From contig CAZXCK010000007.1 of the NCBI GenBank assembly GCA_964639225.1, forward strand, positions 5,800 through 69,799: a stretch of 64,000 nucleotides of DNA, in the 5' to 3' direction. Source of the stretch: CAZXCK01 sp964639225 (lineage in GTDB: Bacteria > Chloroflexota > Anaerolineae > Aggregatilineales > Phototrophicaceae). Position numbers and translations under genes: made by a program. Shown here piece by piece: positions 8,574-17,258 of the stretch. The notes beneath the pieces are model-generated. The model had not been told where the DNA came from and ran no database searches. It saw only the letters and a program-made list of their open reading frames with translations. The stretch's first letter is position 1; every line of letters begins with the position of its first letter.

Positions 8574-9687
8574 ATTAGCGCCGTTCAAAGTAGGTCTCAT
8601 CGGCTGTGGCGGCATCGCCCCGGCCTATGTGCGCGGCTGCCGTCAGTTCGCAATTCTGGGGTTGGCGGGCTGCGCCGATCTCGATCATAACCGGGCACAG
8701 GGCTTCGGCATAGAACACGGCGTCACCGCTTACACCGTCGATGAACTGCTGGGCCACCCGGACATCGACATTCTGGTAAATCTCACAGTGCCGCAGGTTC
8801 ATGCCCAGGTCAGCCAGGCGATTGTCGCCGCTGGCAAACACGTCTACAGTGAGAAACCGCTGGCACTGGACCGTGACGAGGGCCAGCAGGTTCTCGACGC
8901 AGCAGCGGCGGCGGGCCTGCGCGTGGGCTGCGCGCCGGATACATTCCTGGGTGGCGGCCTGCAAACATGCCGCGCTGTCATCGACTCCGGACGTATCGGC
9001 ACACCATTGGCAGCGACTGCCTTTCTGGCCTCGCGCGGGCCAGAGTCCTGGCATCAGAATCCGTTCTTCTTCTATCTGCGCGGGGGCGGTCCCCTATTCG
9101 ACATGGGACCGTACTATCTGACCGCGCTCACCAGTCTGCTGGGGCCTGTGCGCCGCATTACCGCCTCTACCCGCCGTTCTTTCAAGGAACGTGAAGCCGG
9201 GCACGAGGCGATCAAGGGCGCGAAAATCCCGGTGGAAATCAATACGCACGCCGCCGGCATCCTCGATTTTGCCGAAGGGCCAGTAGCCACACTCACGATG
9301 AGCTTTGACGTGTGGAAGCACAACCTGCCCATCATCGAAATATACGGTTCAGAGGGTACGCTGAGCGTCCCCGATCCCAACACCTTTGGCGGTGTGGTGC
9401 GCGTCTTCGACGCCAGCACAGGCGAATGGGCCGAAGTTCCGCACCAGCACAGCACCGATATCGGGCGTGGCGTGGGCGTGGCGGATATGGCGCACGCCAT
9501 CCGCGAGGAGCGCGCCCATCGTGCCAGCGGCCAGCTCGCTTATCATATACTGGACATCATGCAGGCCTTCGACGAATCGTCAGAAAGCGACCAGCATATC
9601 GACATTCTCAGCCGTGTCGAACGCCCGCAGCCGCTGCCGGTCGAAGGTCTGCCTTTGGCATCAACCGCGCCAAACAGCGGTCAGTAA
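8563..9687 (+). CDS. Gfo/Idh/MocA family NAD(P)-dependent oxidoreductase
   Basis: A 374-aa sugar dehydrogenase-type protein. The N-terminal Rossmann fold carries GLIGCGGIAPAYVRG, the catalytic-loop EKPLALD lysine motif is present, and the C-terminal alpha/beta domain contains GGGPLFDMGPYYL. The ATG at 8563 lies inside the end of the preceding gene (11-nt overlap). With the upstream TIM-barrel protein and the downstream GH31 glycosidase it forms a probable operon for oxidising a sugar or glycoside. Confidence 0.9.
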   Translation: MAAELAPFKVGLIGCGGIAPAYVRGCRQFAILGLAGCADLDHNRAQGFGIEHGVTAYTVDELLGHPDIDILVNLTVPQVHAQVSQAIVAAGKHVYSEKPLALDRDEGQQVLDAAAAAGLRVGCAPDTFLGGGLQTCRAVIDSGRIGTPLAATAFLASRGPESWHQNPFFFYLRGGGPLFDMGPYYLTALTSLLGPVRRITASTRRSFKEREAGHEAIKGAKIPVEINTHAAGILDFAEGPVATLTMSFDVWKHNLPIIEIYGSEGTLSVPDPNTFGGVVRVFDASTGEWAEVPHQHSTDIGRGVGVADMAHAIREERAHRASGQLAYHILDIMQAFDESSESDQHIDILSRVERPQPLPVEGLPLASTAPNSGQ

Positions 9688-9712
9688 CGAAAGCGTCCAC
9701 AAAGGATTGCCC

Positions 9713-12400
9713 ATGCAAACTATCCCAGAGCATTTCAGATTTGACCACAGCGCCACCGCCCGCCCAGAAGCCGTTGTTCAGGTTGGGCGGGCGCGTTTTA
9801 CTATCCTGACGCCGCGCCTGATCCGTATGGAATATGATCCAGAGGTCAGATTTGAAGATCGTCCAAGCCAGGTTGTCTGGTACCGGCATCAGCCAGTACC
9901 CCCTTTTGACGTCCAGCGTGACGGTGACTGGCTCATCATCAACACCGATACGCTGCAACTGCGCTACAACATCGAGCACGACCGCTTCGACGCGGACAGC
10001 CTGACAGTTACCGTCAGAGCCAACGGCGTCGAATGGCACTTCGGGGACAGCGACCCGGCCAATCTCAAGGGCACAGCGCGCACACTCGACGGTGCGAGTG
10101 GCGCTGTGCCGCTACAAAACGGGCTGCTGTCTCGTGCTGGCTGGACAGTCATCGACGATTCACGTTCGCTGGTGTTCAACGACTCAGGTTGGCTGGGATT
10201 ACGCCACAGCACCCCCACACAAGACCTGTACTTCTTTGGTTATGGCAGTGACTATGCCGCCTGCCTGGATGACTATCACACGATCGCCGGACCAGTTCCA
10301 CTGCTGCCACGCTGGGCGCTGGGTAACTGGTGGAGCCGCTATCATGAATACCATCAGGACGAGCTTATCGCCCTGATGAAGGATTTCAAAGCTCATGACG
10401 TGCCGTTATCGGTATGCATCGTCGATATGGACTGGCACATCACCGAGATCGAAACCAACAGTCAAGCCTATCCCGGCCATGTGTGGAACGACGGCTGGAC
10501 TGGCTACACCTGGAATCCGGAGCTGTTCCCGGACCCGGCACGTTTCACAGCCACTCTGCACGAGATGGGACTGCGCACCGCGCTCAACCTGCATCCACAT
10601 GCTGGTGTCCATCCTCACGAAAGTCAGTATGAACGTGTAGCCGAGCGTGTGGGCGTTGAACCCGGCAGCCGAGAACCAATCAACTTCGACCTGGCCGACC
10701 CACGTTTTGCCAGTGCCTACTTCGAAGAACTCCACCATCCGCACGAAGCGATCGGCATTGACTTCTGGTGGATGGACTGGCAGCAGGGTGAGCAAACCAG
10801 CCTGCCTGGTCTCGACCCGCTGTGGTGGCTGAACCATCTGCACTTCCTCGACCTGGGCCGTGATGGCGAACGCCGCCCGTTTGTGTTTTCGCGCTGGGGC
10901 GGTCTGGGCAATCACCGCTATCCCATCGGTTTTTCCGGCGATACGATCATTAGTTGGGAGTCGCTGGCGTTTCAGCCGTACTTCACTGCCAGCGCCGCCA
11001 ATGTCGGCTATGGCTGGTGGAGTCACGACATCGGCGGGCATTACGGCAACACTGAAGAGCCGGAACTCTACACGCGCTGGATACAGTACGGTGTCTTCAG
11101 CCCGATCTTCCGCCTGCATGCTACCAAGACACCTTTTTCGGATCGCCGGCCCTGGGCTTTCGACAATGTGCGCATATTCGAGGCCACCCGCAGCGCCATG
11201 CAGTTACGCCACGCGCTGATCCCGTACCTGTATACGATGTCCTGGCGTTACATGAACACCAACCAGGCGCCAATTCGCCCCATGTACCATGACTACCCGA
11301 ACGCTGAAGCGGCCTATCACTGCCCACAGCAATATACTTTCGGAAGCGAGTTAATCGCCGCACCGTTCATCAGCCCGGTAGACCCGGATACCACCTTCAG
11401 CCGCATCGGTGTCTGGCTGCCGGAAGGTGACTGGTATAACTTCTTTGACGGCACACACTACGAAGGCGGCTGGCACGCGATCTATGGTCGCCTGGAAGAT
11501 ATTCCGGTCTTTGCCCGTGCCGGGGCCATCGTGCCGCTGGGGCCAGAGGTTGGCTGGGGCGGTGTTGACAACCCGGCAGAGATGGATGTGATGGTCTTCG
11601 CCGGGGCTGATCATCAATTCGAGCTGTTCGAAGATGACGGCCACAGCACAGCCTTCCGTAATGGCGCGAGCTGCGTCACCCGCTTTGCGCAATCCTGGCA
11701 GGCGAAACAAATGACCTTCACCATCACACCCGCTGACGGCGACACGTCCAGCATTCCACCGGCGCGAACCTGGCGCGTGCATCTGCGCGGTGTAACTGCC
11801 GGGGCACAGCTAACAGCCAGTGTTGACCAGCAAACGATAACCGCAGCTTCGAGCTACGATGCCGACACCGAGACTCTGACTGTCGAACTACCCGACACAC
11901 CAATAACCGCTGCCGTCATCATCACAGTAAATCATGACAAGAGTCTGCTGGCACGCCGCGACCGCCGCCGCGAAACCTGCTGGCATCTCATCAAGCATAT
12001 GGCCGCCGAGACAGAGATCAAACGCTCGCTTTGGGAGCGTATCGACGAGATCATGGCGGACACGCGCACACTGCTGGAATACGCCTACTATCTGAAACCA
12101 ACACAGTTACAGGCGCTCATCGAAGTCATCGACCAGGTGGGTTTTGAGGTCATCCGTGACACCGATGTACCTTTGCGCGTCGTACTGTGGAACGCGCAAC
12201 AGAAACCCGGCATGACGTATCACTACACGCAAACCAATCTGCAATTCTGGATAGGCCAGCAACGCTTCTCGTATGACAGCGGGCCGGTACCATCCCACAA
12301 AGTCATCATGCCCAACATTGAAGAGCGCGGTTACCAACCGCCGCAATGGCAGGTTAAAGCCGATTACTTCGGCATCACCCAGGTGGAAATCGAAGCCTGA
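9713..12400 (+). CDS. glycoside hydrolase family 31 with an extra C-terminal region
   Basis: An 895-aa retaining alpha-glycosidase (alpha-glucosidase/alpha-xylosidase class). The N-terminal beta-domain is followed by a TIM barrel with nucleophile D355 (FWWMDWQQG) and acid/base D410 (GFSGDTIISWES), then C-terminal beta-domains with the DUF5110-like ELFEDDG. There is no signal peptide, so it acts on imported sugars. ATG at 9713 follows AAAGGA; the same frame stays open 327 bases upstream, but that part overlaps the oxidoreductase. After about residue 745 there are ~150 residues I do not recognise in usual GH31 proteins: a charged helical part, then a mixed segment. The specificity is not predictable. 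Confidence 0.9.
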   Translation: MQTIPEHFRFDHSATARPEAVVQVGRARFTILTPRLIRMEYDPEVRFEDRPSQVVWYRHQPVPPFDVQRDGDWLIINTDTLQLRYNIEHDRFDADSLTVTVRANGVEWHFGDSDPANLKGTARTLDGASGAVPLQNGLLSRAGWTVIDDSRSLVFNDSGWLGLRHSTPTQDLYFFGYGSDYAACLDDYHTIAGPVPLLPRWALGNWWSRYHEYHQDELIALMKDFKAHDVPLSVCIVDMDWHITEIETNSQAYPGHVWNDGWTGYTWNPELFPDPARFTATLHEMGLRTALNLHPHAGVHPHESQYERVAERVGVEPGSREPINFDLADPRFASAYFEELHHPHEAIGIDFWWMDWQQGEQTSLPGLDPLWWLNHLHFLDLGRDGERRPFVFSRWGGLGNHRYPIGFSGDTIISWESLAFQPYFTASAANVGYGWWSHDIGGHYGNTEEPELYTRWIQYGVFSPIFRLHATKTPFSDRRPWAFDNVRIFEATRSAMQLRHALIPYLYTMSWRYMNTNQAPIRPMYHDYPNAEAAYHCPQQYTFGSELIAAPFISPVDPDTTFSRIGVWLPEGDWYNFFDGTHYEGGWHAIYGRLEDIPVFARAGAIVPLGPEVGWGGVDNPAEMDVMVFAGADHQFELFEDDGHSTAFRNGASCVTRFAQSWQAKQMTFTITPADGDTSSIPPARTWRVHLRGVTAGAQLTASVDQQTITAASSYDADTETLTVELPDTPITAAVIITVNHDKSLLARRDRRRETCWHLIKHMAAETEIKRSLWERIDEIMADTRTLLEYAYYLKPTQLQALIEVIDQVGFEVIRDTDVPLRVVLWNAQQKPGMTYHYTQTNLQFWIGQQRFSYDSGPVPSHKVIMPNIEERGYQPPQWQVKADYFGITQVEIEA

Positions 12401-12409
12401 ACAGCAACA

Positions 12410-12444
12410 CAGACACGGGGAGCCTGCGCGGTTCTCCGTGTCTG
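12410..12444. terminator. convergent terminator between the GH31 and ptsI genes
   Basis: CAGACACGG (12410-12418) pairs with CCGTGTCTG (12436-12444). It lies between the stops of two convergent genes and probably serves both strands, though no long T-run is present. Confidence 0.6.
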
Positions 12445-12472
12445 ATTGACCCAACCTATAGTGTGCTGCGGT

Positions 12473-14224
12473 TCAGCCTCCCGGCGGTTCCGCATAATAC
12501 GGGCGCACGAACCCCGCCAGCCGCTGTTCGACTTCGGCAGCGGTTGCCAGTGCCAGCACTTCATCGACCAGCGCCCGCAACTCAGATCGCTTAAGCTGTC
12601 GAATCAGCCACTTCGTTTCGGGGATCGTCGAGGCTGCCATACTGAACACGTCCAGGCCCATACCCAACAACAGCGGAACCGCACGGGGCAGCCCCGCCAA
12701 TTCACCGCACATACCCACCGGGATTCCAGCCTGGTGCCCAGCCACAATGGTGTGGCGGATAAGCCGCAGCACCGCCGGATGCAGCGGCTGGTACAGATGC
12801 GCGATGCGCTCGTTCATCCGGTCAACCGCCAGCGTATACTGAGTCAGGTCATTGGTCCCGATGCTGAAGAAATCAACTTCAGACGCCAGCATGTCGGCCA
12901 ACATCGCCGCTGCCGGAGTCTCGATCATGATGCCCAGCGGCATATGCTCCGCGTAGACAATGCCAGACTGGTCCAGTTCCGCGCGGACCTCAGCGAGCAG
13001 CGCCTTAACCTGATGCAGTTCATCGAGATCGTTCACCAGCGGAAGCATCAGGCGCACGTTATAATCAACCGCTGCTCGCAAGATGGCCCTGAGCTGTGTC
13101 TTGAATAACGGCGGTTCGTCCAGTCCAACCCGGATAGCCCGCCAACCCAGAAACGGGTTTGTCTCCTGCGGGAAGCTGATGAATCCCGGCGACTTGTCTG
13201 CGCCGATGTCCAGCGTACGCACAATCACGGGAAGCTGACCAAACAGCGCGAATATCTTCCGGTAAGTTCTGGCCTGCTCCTCCTCAGTGGGGGGCCGCGC
13301 CACGTTGAGATACAGGAATTCAGTGCGCAACAACCCTACGCCCTCTGCGCCTCCGACTGCGGCCTGCTTGGCGCTCGTGACATCGCCAATATTCGCCATC
13401 ACCGCTACACGGTCACCATCCGCCGTTATCGTATCCTCACCGGCGCGCTGGCTGATCTGCTTTTGCCAGATTGCCCGCTGTTGCCCCATGTCCTGATATG
13501 CCCGGAGAGTAGCTGACGCCGGATTTACAATCACAATCCCTTCATGGCCATTCATCAGCATTTGCTGGCCACTGTGGATTACTCGCAACGATTCACCAAT
13601 GCCGACCACAGCCGGGATACATAATGTCCGCGCCAGAATCACCGTATGTGAGGTCAGCCCACCCGCCTTTGTGCAGAACCCCAGCACCAGTTCGGGATTT
13701 AACCGCGCTGTATCCGACGGAGTGAGATCATCTGCGAGGACAATCGAAGGCTCGCTAAGTCCAGACAGCGACGTATCCGGCACATCCAGCAGCAGGCGCA
13801 GCAGACGCTGACCGATGTCATGCACATCGACGGCGCGTGCCGCGAGCAGCTCGTCCTGCGCCAATGTCAGCATACCAGCTATCTCATCGACAGTCTGCCG
13901 CAGCGCCCATTCGACCGTCAGACCGCCCTCAATCCGGCTGCGTACACCATCAACTAGCAGTGGGTCATCCAGCAGCAGCGAATGTGCCTCGAAAATGGTG
14001 GCGTATTCATCACCGGCGATCCGGGTTATTCTCTGCTGAAGCGCCGACAATTCCGCGCCGGCGCTCGCCTGGGCCACAGCGAAACGCGCCATTTCCTGAT
14101 CGACAGACCCGGACTGCCGTTCAGGAATTGCCAAATCAACAGGCCGGTAACAATAGGCTGGTCCCGTTACAATACCAGCACTGGCAGCCATTCCAGCCAG
14201 TCGTATTTCAGATGGTTCGATCAT
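12473..14224 (-). CDS. ptsI: phosphoenolpyruvate-protein phosphotransferase (PTS enzyme I)
   Basis: A 583-aa protein with full enzyme I architecture. The phospho-histidine is H193 (GGLTSHTVILAR), and the PEP-binding barrel has LLRTEFLYL, IGTNDLTQY and the catalytic GMCGE cysteine. Enzyme I transfers phosphate from PEP to HPr, or to an HPr-like domain in Dha or regulatory systems. No HPr, EII or Dha gene is in the window. The ATG at 14224 is preceded by AGAGAGGT and starts at the usual N-terminus (IRLAGMAASAGIVTGPA). It is convergent with the GH31 gene and divergent from the disaccharide operon. Confidence 0.93.
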   Translation of the reverse strand: MIEPSEIRLAGMAASAGIVTGPAYCYRPVDLAIPERQSGSVDQEMARFAVAQASAGAELSALQQRITRIAGDEYATIFEAHSLLLDDPLLVDGVRSRIEGGLTVEWALRQTVDEIAGMLTLAQDELLAARAVDVHDIGQRLLRLLLDVPDTSLSGLSEPSIVLADDLTPSDTARLNPELVLGFCTKAGGLTSHTVILARTLCIPAVVGIGESLRVIHSGQQMLMNGHEGIVIVNPASATLRAYQDMGQQRAIWQKQISQRAGEDTITADGDRVAVMANIGDVTSAKQAAVGGAEGVGLLRTEFLYLNVARPPTEEEQARTYRKIFALFGQLPVIVRTLDIGADKSPGFISFPQETNPFLGWRAIRVGLDEPPLFKTQLRAILRAAVDYNVRLMLPLVNDLDELHQVKALLAEVRAELDQSGIVYAEHMPLGIMIETPAAAMLADMLASEVDFFSIGTNDLTQYTLAVDRMNERIAHLYQPLHPAVLRLIRHTIVAGHQAGIPVGMCGELAGLPRAVPLLLGMGLDVFSMAASTIPETKWLIRQLKRSELRALVDEVLALATAAEVEQRLAGFVRPYYAEPPGG

Positions 14225-14325
14225 GCTGGTACCTCTCTGCTGCGCCCGGTCTGCCATTATCATAGCACCAGTATAACGTGTCAGGCACTGAGTTGGCATG
14301 TGACACAAAAAGTCTGATGAATTGC

Positions 14326-14354
14326 TTGACAGCTTTCAAAAAACACGCTATAAA
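14326..14354 (+). promoter_or_regulatory. strong sigma70-type promoter of the disaccharide operon
   Basis: TTGACA at 14326-14331, a 17-bp spacer, and TATAAA at 14349-14354. This nearly ideal housekeeping promoter implies a start near 14361 and a leader of about 170 nt before the binding-protein gene. Confidence 0.85.
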
Positions 14355-14363
14355 TAAGTAAAA

Positions 14364-14378
14364 CGATTTACTAAATCG
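14364..14378. promoter_or_regulatory. palindromic operator, probably for the LacI repressor at 18834
   Basis: CGATTTA-C-TAAATCG is a perfect 15-bp palindrome starting about 10 bp after the -10 box, over the likely transcription start. A central-base palindrome at +1 is typical of LacI-family repression. The LacI-type gene four genes downstream in the same operon is the obvious candidate; the assignment is inferred. Confidence 0.7.
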
Positions 14379-14391
14379 ATTAACCTACTCC

Positions 14392-14412
14392 ACTCGCCAG
14401 TATATGGCGAGT
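14392..14412 (+). other. leader stem-loop in the 5' UTR of the sugar-binding protein gene
   Basis: ACTCGCCA (14392-14399) pairs perfectly with TGGCGAGT (14405-14412) across a 5-nt loop. No U-run follows, so it is more likely a 5' mRNA-stability element than an attenuator. A Shine-Dalgarno-like AAGGAGGTGG at 14437 has no convincing start after it. Confidence 0.5.
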
Positions 14413-14530
14413 ACATTTCCAAGAAACCGAGTCTTCAAGGAGGTGGTGCCGCACTCAGAAAACATTTCCCACATTCGTTTAGCTGTCTATCGTGCAGGCT
14501 CTAAATTGCTTACTACTTAAAGGAGACACC

Positions 14531-15778
14531 ATGAAACGCAACACCCTGCTTACACTTTTCATCATCGCGACGATGGCCCTGCTGAGCTTCAGCGCCGTGG
14601 TCGCCCAGGATGACATCACCCTCACCCTGGCGGGATGGTCCTCCAGCTCACAGGAAGACGCCGCCCTGAACGCCATGCTGGAGCAATTCACCGAAGAGAC
14701 CGGCATCAATGTGGAATTTGCCCCCTCACCTGACTATGTGGTGACGATGCAGTCGGCTTTCGCCGCCGGCGACTACGCCGATGTCTTCTATATCGACAGC
14801 TCCAAGCTGCCGGACTGGGTCGAGGCTGGCGTGGTTGATGTTGGTGAAGGCAAAATCGACGCCCCCGACGGCTTCTACCCGGCACTGCTGGACATCTTCA
14901 CCTATGACGGCGTGCTGTGGTGCCCGCCCAAAGACTTCTCGACAATGGCGCTGCAGTACAACAAAGACCTGTTCGACGCCGCCGGACTCGACTACCCTAC
15001 TGCCGACTGGACCTGGGATGATCTGGCCGAGGCCGCCGCTGCCCTCACCGATCCTGACGCCGGAATCATCGGTCTGGTGACCCCGCCCAACCTGGAGCGC
15101 TGGCTGCCCTTCCTGTATCAGGCTGGTGGCGAGTTGTTTAACGAAGACGGCGAACTGATGCTGGACAGCGACGCTGCCCGCGCAGCGCTGGAGTTCTACG
15201 TCAGCTTCAGCTTAGAAGGCACTGGTGGTGTCCCGGCAGCGGTTGACGCCGGTTGGGGTGGTGAAGCCTTCGGTGAAGGTCGCGCCGCCATGGCCATGGA
15301 AGGCAACTGGGTCATCAACTTCCTGCTGGAACAGTACCCCGAACTCAACTGGGGCATAACCGAACTCCCCGCCGGGCCTGAAAGCCGCGCGACGATGGCC
15401 TTTACAGTGTGCTATGGCGTGGGTGCCAACACCAGCTATTCGGAAGAAGCCTGGCAGCTCGTCAACTTCCTGACCGGTACCGAAGGTCAGGTCGCTGCCG
15501 CCGAGGTTAGCTTCGGCCCCATGCCCAGCCGCGAAAGCGCCGCTGAAGCTTACATGGAAACATGGGTGCCACGCTCTGAAGGCGTCGCCTTCGAACCGGT
15601 GGACATCGAAGCCTTTGTGGCTGGCGCCGAATACTCCTACCCCTGGCAGCTTCCGGTTGGCTTCGCCCCATTCGCCGATGAGTTCAACGCCAATCTGCAG
15701 CGTGCCTTCGGTGGGCAGATCACCGTGGATGACATCATCTTCGAGGCAGTCATAGCTGCTGAAGAACTGAGCGGCTAA
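14531..15778 (+). CDS. sugar ABC transporter substrate-binding protein (family 1)
   Basis: A 415-aa extracytoplasmic solute-binding protein of the maltose-binding (SBP_bac_1) type. The N-terminal signal peptide (KR, then a hydrophobic core, then VVAQDD) has an AxA-type cleavage site near residue 25 and no lipobox cysteine. The mature part has family features such as WTWDDLAEAAAALTD, GRAAMAMEGNW and a late GTEGQVAAAE. ATG at 14531 follows AAAGGAGA. It is the first gene of the operon, behind the strong promoter and palindromic operator. Genes downstream suggest an alpha-linked disaccharide ligand. Confidence 0.93.
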   Translation: MKRNTLLTLFIIATMALLSFSAVVAQDDITLTLAGWSSSSQEDAALNAMLEQFTEETGINVEFAPSPDYVVTMQSAFAAGDYADVFYIDSSKLPDWVEAGVVDVGEGKIDAPDGFYPALLDIFTYDGVLWCPPKDFSTMALQYNKDLFDAAGLDYPTADWTWDDLAEAAAALTDPDAGIIGLVTPPNLERWLPFLYQAGGELFNEDGELMLDSDAARAALEFYVSFSLEGTGGVPAAVDAGWGGEAFGEGRAAMAMEGNWVINFLLEQYPELNWGITELPAGPESRATMAFTVCYGVGANTSYSEEAWQLVNFLTGTEGQVAAAEVSFGPMPSRESAAEAYMETWVPRSEGVAFEPVDIEAFVAGAEYSYPWQLPVGFAPFADEFNANLQRAFGGQITVDDIIFEAVIAAEELSG

Positions 15779-15801
15779 TCTGCTCTTACCAACTGAAAAT
15801 C

Positions 15802-15833
15802 GGAGATGCTCGCAAACACTGGCGAGCATCTCC
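15802..15833 (+). other. 12-bp stem-loop between binding-protein and permease genes
   Basis: GGAGATGCTCGC (15802-15813) pairs perfectly with GCGAGCATCTCC (15822-15833), with an 8-nt loop and no U-tract. Such structures often protect the binding-protein mRNA and lower downstream expression. Confidence 0.65.
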
Positions 15834-15866
15834 ACTCACAAAAAACCATGCTCTCCTGGAGGTCTC

Positions 15867-17246
15867 ATGTCATCCACAGCACAGGCTCAACAGGCGACCC
15901 TCACTGATAGCTCTGTCAAGACACTGACACAAAAAAAGCGCGAAGATACCATTGCCGGCCTGCTGTTCATGGCCCCCGCATTTCTGGTTTTCCTGGTCTT
16001 TCTGTTTATTCCGATTTTCTTTGCTCTGTTTATCAGCTTTACAGACTGGAACGGCATCAGCCCACTGGGCCAGCGTGCTACCGGCTCGACTGGCACTGTC
16101 GTGTTTACCAATCAGACCGACGAGACCATCACCATCCCTGCCGGTACACGCCTCGAAAGCATGGGTGCCGAACCGATCACCTTCCAGCTCACCGACGATG
16201 TGACCGTTCCGGCTGGCGTCGATAACACCGCTGAAGCGTCCATTGAAGCCGTGGATGGCAGCCTCGGCTCGGAGACCAACATCCGTGCCAATGCCGTTAC
16301 TCAACTCCCATCTGAGTTGCAGGAACGGGTATCTGTCACCAACCCGACACCTACGCGCGGCGGCGTCAACGATGCGTTTGACATGGTCGGCACGCGCAAC
16401 TACCAGGACCTGCTGATCAATCCTGGCCTGGCGCAGCGCGACTTTTTCAACGCCCTGAAAAATACCGTCTATTTCGTGCTGGGCGTGGTCCCCGCACAGA
16501 CCTTCCTCGCGCTCATTCTGGCGGTGATCGTCAACCAGCGCTGGCTGAAAGCCAAAGGGTTTTTCCGCACCGCCTATTACTTCCCATCGGTGACATCATC
16601 GGTCGTCATCTCGCTGGTGTTCATGTGGATGTTTACGCGCGGCGGTCTGGTCAACACGGCTATCGGCGCCATCTTCCCCAACTACGAGTTCATCACCTGG
16701 CTGGATGACCCCAGCGGCGTTATTCACAATCTGCTGGCGACATTTGGCGTCACCCGTACTAATGTCGGCGACTGGGCCAGTACTCGTGTCGTGGGCCTGA
16801 CGATCTGGGATTGGATCAGCGGTCCCAGCGTTACCCTGTCGATGATTATGATCCTCAATACCTGGACAACCATCGGCACCATGATGGTCATCTACCTGGC
16901 GGCACTCCAGAATATCCCATCGCAGGTCTACGAGGCCGCCGCCATCGACGGTGCCACCAACTTTCAGATTTTCCGCAAAATCACCGCGCCGCTGCTGGCG
17001 CCAACAACGTTTTTCGTGGTAACCCTGGGATTAATCGGCACGTTCCAGGTGTTTGACCAGGTGTTCGTTATTTCGTCCGGCGGACCAGCCAAAACGACGA
17101 TGACCATCGCTTACATCGTCTACGAGAACGGCTTCAACAACTCACGAATGGGTTTAGCCGCCTCGACAGCGCTCGTTCTGTTTGTGATTATCTTCCTGTT
17201 CACGCTCGTCCAGCGCCGGTTTACCAGCGAACGTGCTGCGGTTTAG
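15867..17246 (+). CDS. sugar ABC permease, MalF type, with an inserted baseplate-J-like beta domain
   Basis: A 459-aa inner-membrane permease, about 150 residues longer than usual family members. TM1 spans about residues 30-58 and ends in SFTDWNG as in normal family members, but the next family landmark (VGTRNYQDLL, usually within ~20 residues) comes only at 174-183. The roughly 100-residue insert (about 68-168) reads GTVVFTNQTDETITIPAGTR ... TVPAG ... VSVTNPTPTRGG, which I recognise as the beta-rich domain of phage baseplate-J-like proteins. The rest is standard, with the EAA loop EAAAIDGATNFQIF for ATPase docking. TM1 orientation places the insert outside the cytoplasm. RBS is TGGAGG. Confidence 0.9.
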   Translation: MSSTAQAQQATLTDSSVKTLTQKKREDTIAGLLFMAPAFLVFLVFLFIPIFFALFISFTDWNGISPLGQRATGSTGTVVFTNQTDETITIPAGTRLESMGAEPITFQLTDDVTVPAGVDNTAEASIEAVDGSLGSETNIRANAVTQLPSELQERVSVTNPTPTRGGVNDAFDMVGTRNYQDLLINPGLAQRDFFNALKNTVYFVLGVVPAQTFLALILAVIVNQRWLKAKGFFRTAYYFPSVTSSVVISLVFMWMFTRGGLVNTAIGAIFPNYEFITWLDDPSGVIHNLLATFGVTRTNVGDWASTRVVGLTIWDWISGPSVTLSMIMILNTWTTIGTMMVIYLAALQNIPSQVYEAAAIDGATNFQIFRKITAPLLAPTTFFVVTLGLIGTFQVFDQVFVISSGGPAKTTMTIAYIVYENGFNNSRMGLAASTALVLFVIIFLFTLVQRRFTSERAAV

Positions 17247-17258
17247 GAGGCCGGGATC

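Noticed and set aside
14437..14530. Possible leader peptide gene after AAGGAGGTGG in the sugar operon leader
   Set aside because: The only nearby GTG codons are too close to the Shine-Dalgarno-like run, and no regulatory codon pattern is visible.
15930..16380. Prophage remnant suggested by the baseplate-J-like stretch
   Set aside because: It is in frame inside a complete ABC permease with intact helices and EAA loop, and no other phage gene lies nearby.
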